Shown here: piece after piece, positions 6,009 to 6,992 of the stretch
How the letters are laid out: each line of letters begins with the position of its first letter
Position numbering within the stretch: the first letter of the stretch is position 1
Assembly: GCA_012274165.1 (NCBI GenBank)
Contig: JAAPAA010000077.1
Location: 1-6,992 of the forward strand
Source: Thiobacillaceae bacterium
Lineage (GTDB): Bacteria; Pseudomonadota; Gammaproteobacteria; Burkholderiales; Thiobacillaceae
Reading direction: 5' to 3'
DNA: 6,992 bases
Program-made: the position numbers and the translations under genes
The notes under the pieces: generated by a model
Database searches by the model: none
Told to the model about the DNA's origin: nothing
The model's input: the letters and a program-made list of their open reading frames with translations, nothing else

Positions 6009-6761
6009 TTATCTGAGCCAGCCCAGCCAGCTGCCGAGTTGGGCGATTCCCCGATGCATGCCCTGCGCAATCAGCGGCACCGCCCAAACCCAGGCGGCCA
6101 TCAGGCCGAGCGAGGCGATGCCCAGCCCCACCGAAAACATGTCCAGCCCCGGCGTGGTGCGCGCGACGATGCCGAACGCCAGCTGGATCAGCAACGCCAG
6201 CGCCAGCAGGGGCAAGGCCAGTTGCACGCCGGTGGCAAACAGCCAGCTACCCGCTTCAGCGAGCTGGCGCAGGTCGGCTGCCGCCGGCAACATTGCAACG
6301 GGCATCGCGGTAAAACTGTCGCGCAAGGCATCGACCACCAGCAGATGGCCGCTGCCGCCCAGAAACGCCAGCGCGGCCAGCCACCCGGCCAGGGCGCGCC
6401 AGGCGGCGTCTGCCGGGGCGGCTTGATCGGGCGTCAGGTTCAGCAGGCCGCCGGTGGCGGTGTGGCCGGTCCACAGCAGCGCCGCGCTCATCGCCGCAAA
6501 CACCAGCCATACGCACAGCGCCAGCGCCGCGCCCCACGCGACTTCCAGACTCAAGGCGAGTACACCTTGCACGCTAAAGGGTTCGACTGCATGGATCGCC
6601 AAACCCGGGCTTAACACGGCGGCCAGCACGGCGGCGATCAACAGGCGCAGCAGCAGCGGCAGGCGACCCATGAGCGGATCGAACAGCGCCCACCCGGCGA
6701 GGCGGGCGAAGGCGAACAACCAGGCTGCCAGGCTCGCTTCGGCCAGGGGCATGGCGGTCAT
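6009..6761 (-). CDS. fliR: Flagellar biosynthetic protein FliR
   Basis: A 250-residue, strongly hydrophobic membrane protein, normal length for FliR. FliR joins FliP and FliQ in the core of the flagellar type III export gate in the inner membrane. Family signatures include FDPLMGRLPLLLRLLIA (27-43), the LEVAWGAAL stretch (72-80), a GHLLVVDALRDSF block (139-150, the FliR 'GH...L..SF' pattern) and the C-terminal ARTTPGLDMFSVGLGI (200-215), matching the conserved ARxxPxxNxFxxG segment. At least five membrane segments are apparent. The ATG at 6761 overlaps the fliQ stop (ATGA), the standard fliQ-fliR coupling. A second Met at residue 4 is possible but less likely. The stop TAA at 6009-6011 is followed after 15 bases by the GAF gene. 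Confidence 0.93.
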   Translation of the reverse strand: MTAMPLAEASLAAWLFAFARLAGWALFDPLMGRLPLLLRLLIAAVLAAVLSPGLAIHAVEPFSVQGVLALSLEVAWGAALALCVWLVFAAMSAALLWTGHTATGGLLNLTPDQAAPADAAWRALAGWLAALAFLGGSGHLLVVDALRDSFTAMPVAMLPAAADLRQLAEAGSWLFATGVQLALPLLALALLIQLAFGIVARTTPGLDMFSVGLGIASLGLMAAWVWAVPLIAQGMHRGIAQLGSWLGWLR

Positions 6762-6992
6762 TCAACCAGGCTGGGGAAATCGGTCAGCATGGTGCGCGCA
6801 AACTCGACCAGTTGTCCGCCCATCCAGCTGCCTAACAGGGCCAGCACCAGCAGCATGATGATGAGCTTGGGGACGAAGGACAGGGTGTGTTCGAGGATGC
6901 GGGTGGCGGCCTGGAACACGCTGATGACGAATGCGGTGAACAGGCCCGCCAGCAAGACCGGCGCGGCCAGCAGGACCACCAGCCAGAGCGCG
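6758..6992 (-). CDS. fliQ: Flagellar biosynthetic protein FliQ (5' end cut by window)
   Basis: The frame stays open to the window edge, reading ALWLVVLLAAPVLLAGLF at its start, so the GTG at 6979 is an internal codon and not the start. About 78 residues are visible; FliQ is usually near 89, so only some ten N-terminal residues are missing. The signature ISVFQAATRILEHTLSFVPKL and two hydrophobic segments with the short loop between them are typical of FliQ, a small inner-membrane subunit of the FliPQR export gate. The stop TGA (6758-6760) overlaps the fliR start by four bases. fliP would be expected just beyond the window. Confidence 0.94.
   Translation of the reverse strand, partial: ALWLVVLLAAPVLLAGLFTAFVISVFQAATRILEHTLSFVPKLIIMLLVLALLGSWMGGQLVEFARTMLTDFPSLVE

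Noticed and set aside
5431..6426. Second long + strand open frame
   Set aside because: It is antisense to the same two well-supported genes; its Ser/Ala/Arg-rich composition indicates a shadow frame.
5184..6614. Long + strand open frame of 476 codons
   Set aside because: It lies antisense to the GAF and fliR genes. Its composition (Gln, His, Gly and Arg rich) is typical of the reverse of GC-rich coding DNA, and no family is recognisable.

Overview
The window looks like chromosomal DNA of a Gram-negative proteobacterium. The gene order fliQ-fliR, the DUF4197 protein and the moderately GC-rich coding style point to a betaproteobacterium (Nitrosomonadales or Gallionellaceae-like). This placement is an inference from style and content; there is no rRNA or other marker gene here. 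All genes of the two main blocks point towards the middle of the window, and a small accessory patch lies between them.

Left block (about 1-2469, + strand): the last codons of an unidentified upstream gene, then a receiver-EAL protein (a predicted c-di-GMP phosphodiesterase under phosphorelay control), then a protein with a degenerate N-terminal receiver, a helical middle and an intact C-terminal receiver. The two complete genes overlap by four bases (ATGA), so they are very probably co-transcribed and translationally coupled. Together they look like the output end of a two-component system acting on cyclic di-GMP; the cognate kinase is not visible.

Middle (about 2470-4436): an accessory patch that appears lower in GC in its first half. 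It holds an unassigned spacer, the last ~80 codons of an IS3-family transposase (only the final Glu of the DDE triad survives), a probable right terminal inverted repeat, a perfect 8-bp hairpin, and a class I SAM-dependent methyltransferase. The methyltransferase is preceded by a ten-codon reading frame with a much stronger ribosome binding site than its own. A gene-free stretch with three AACGGCCG repeats follows.

Right block (4437-6992, - strand, read right to left): fliQ (5' end outside the window), fliR, a GAF-domain protein of unknown ligand and an exported DUF4197 protein. They are tightly packed (4-bp overlap, then 15- and 33-bp gaps) and look like the end of a flagellar export-apparatus operon. 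The GAF protein and the DUF4197 protein are not standard flagellar components, and their place in this operon is the main functional question on this side.

No tRNA, rRNA, CRISPR array, complete mobile element or clearly new multi-gene system was found. The most promising items are the degenerate-receiver/receiver protein coupled to the EAL protein, the GAF-DUF4197 pair behind fliR, and the short leader frame before the methyltransferase.
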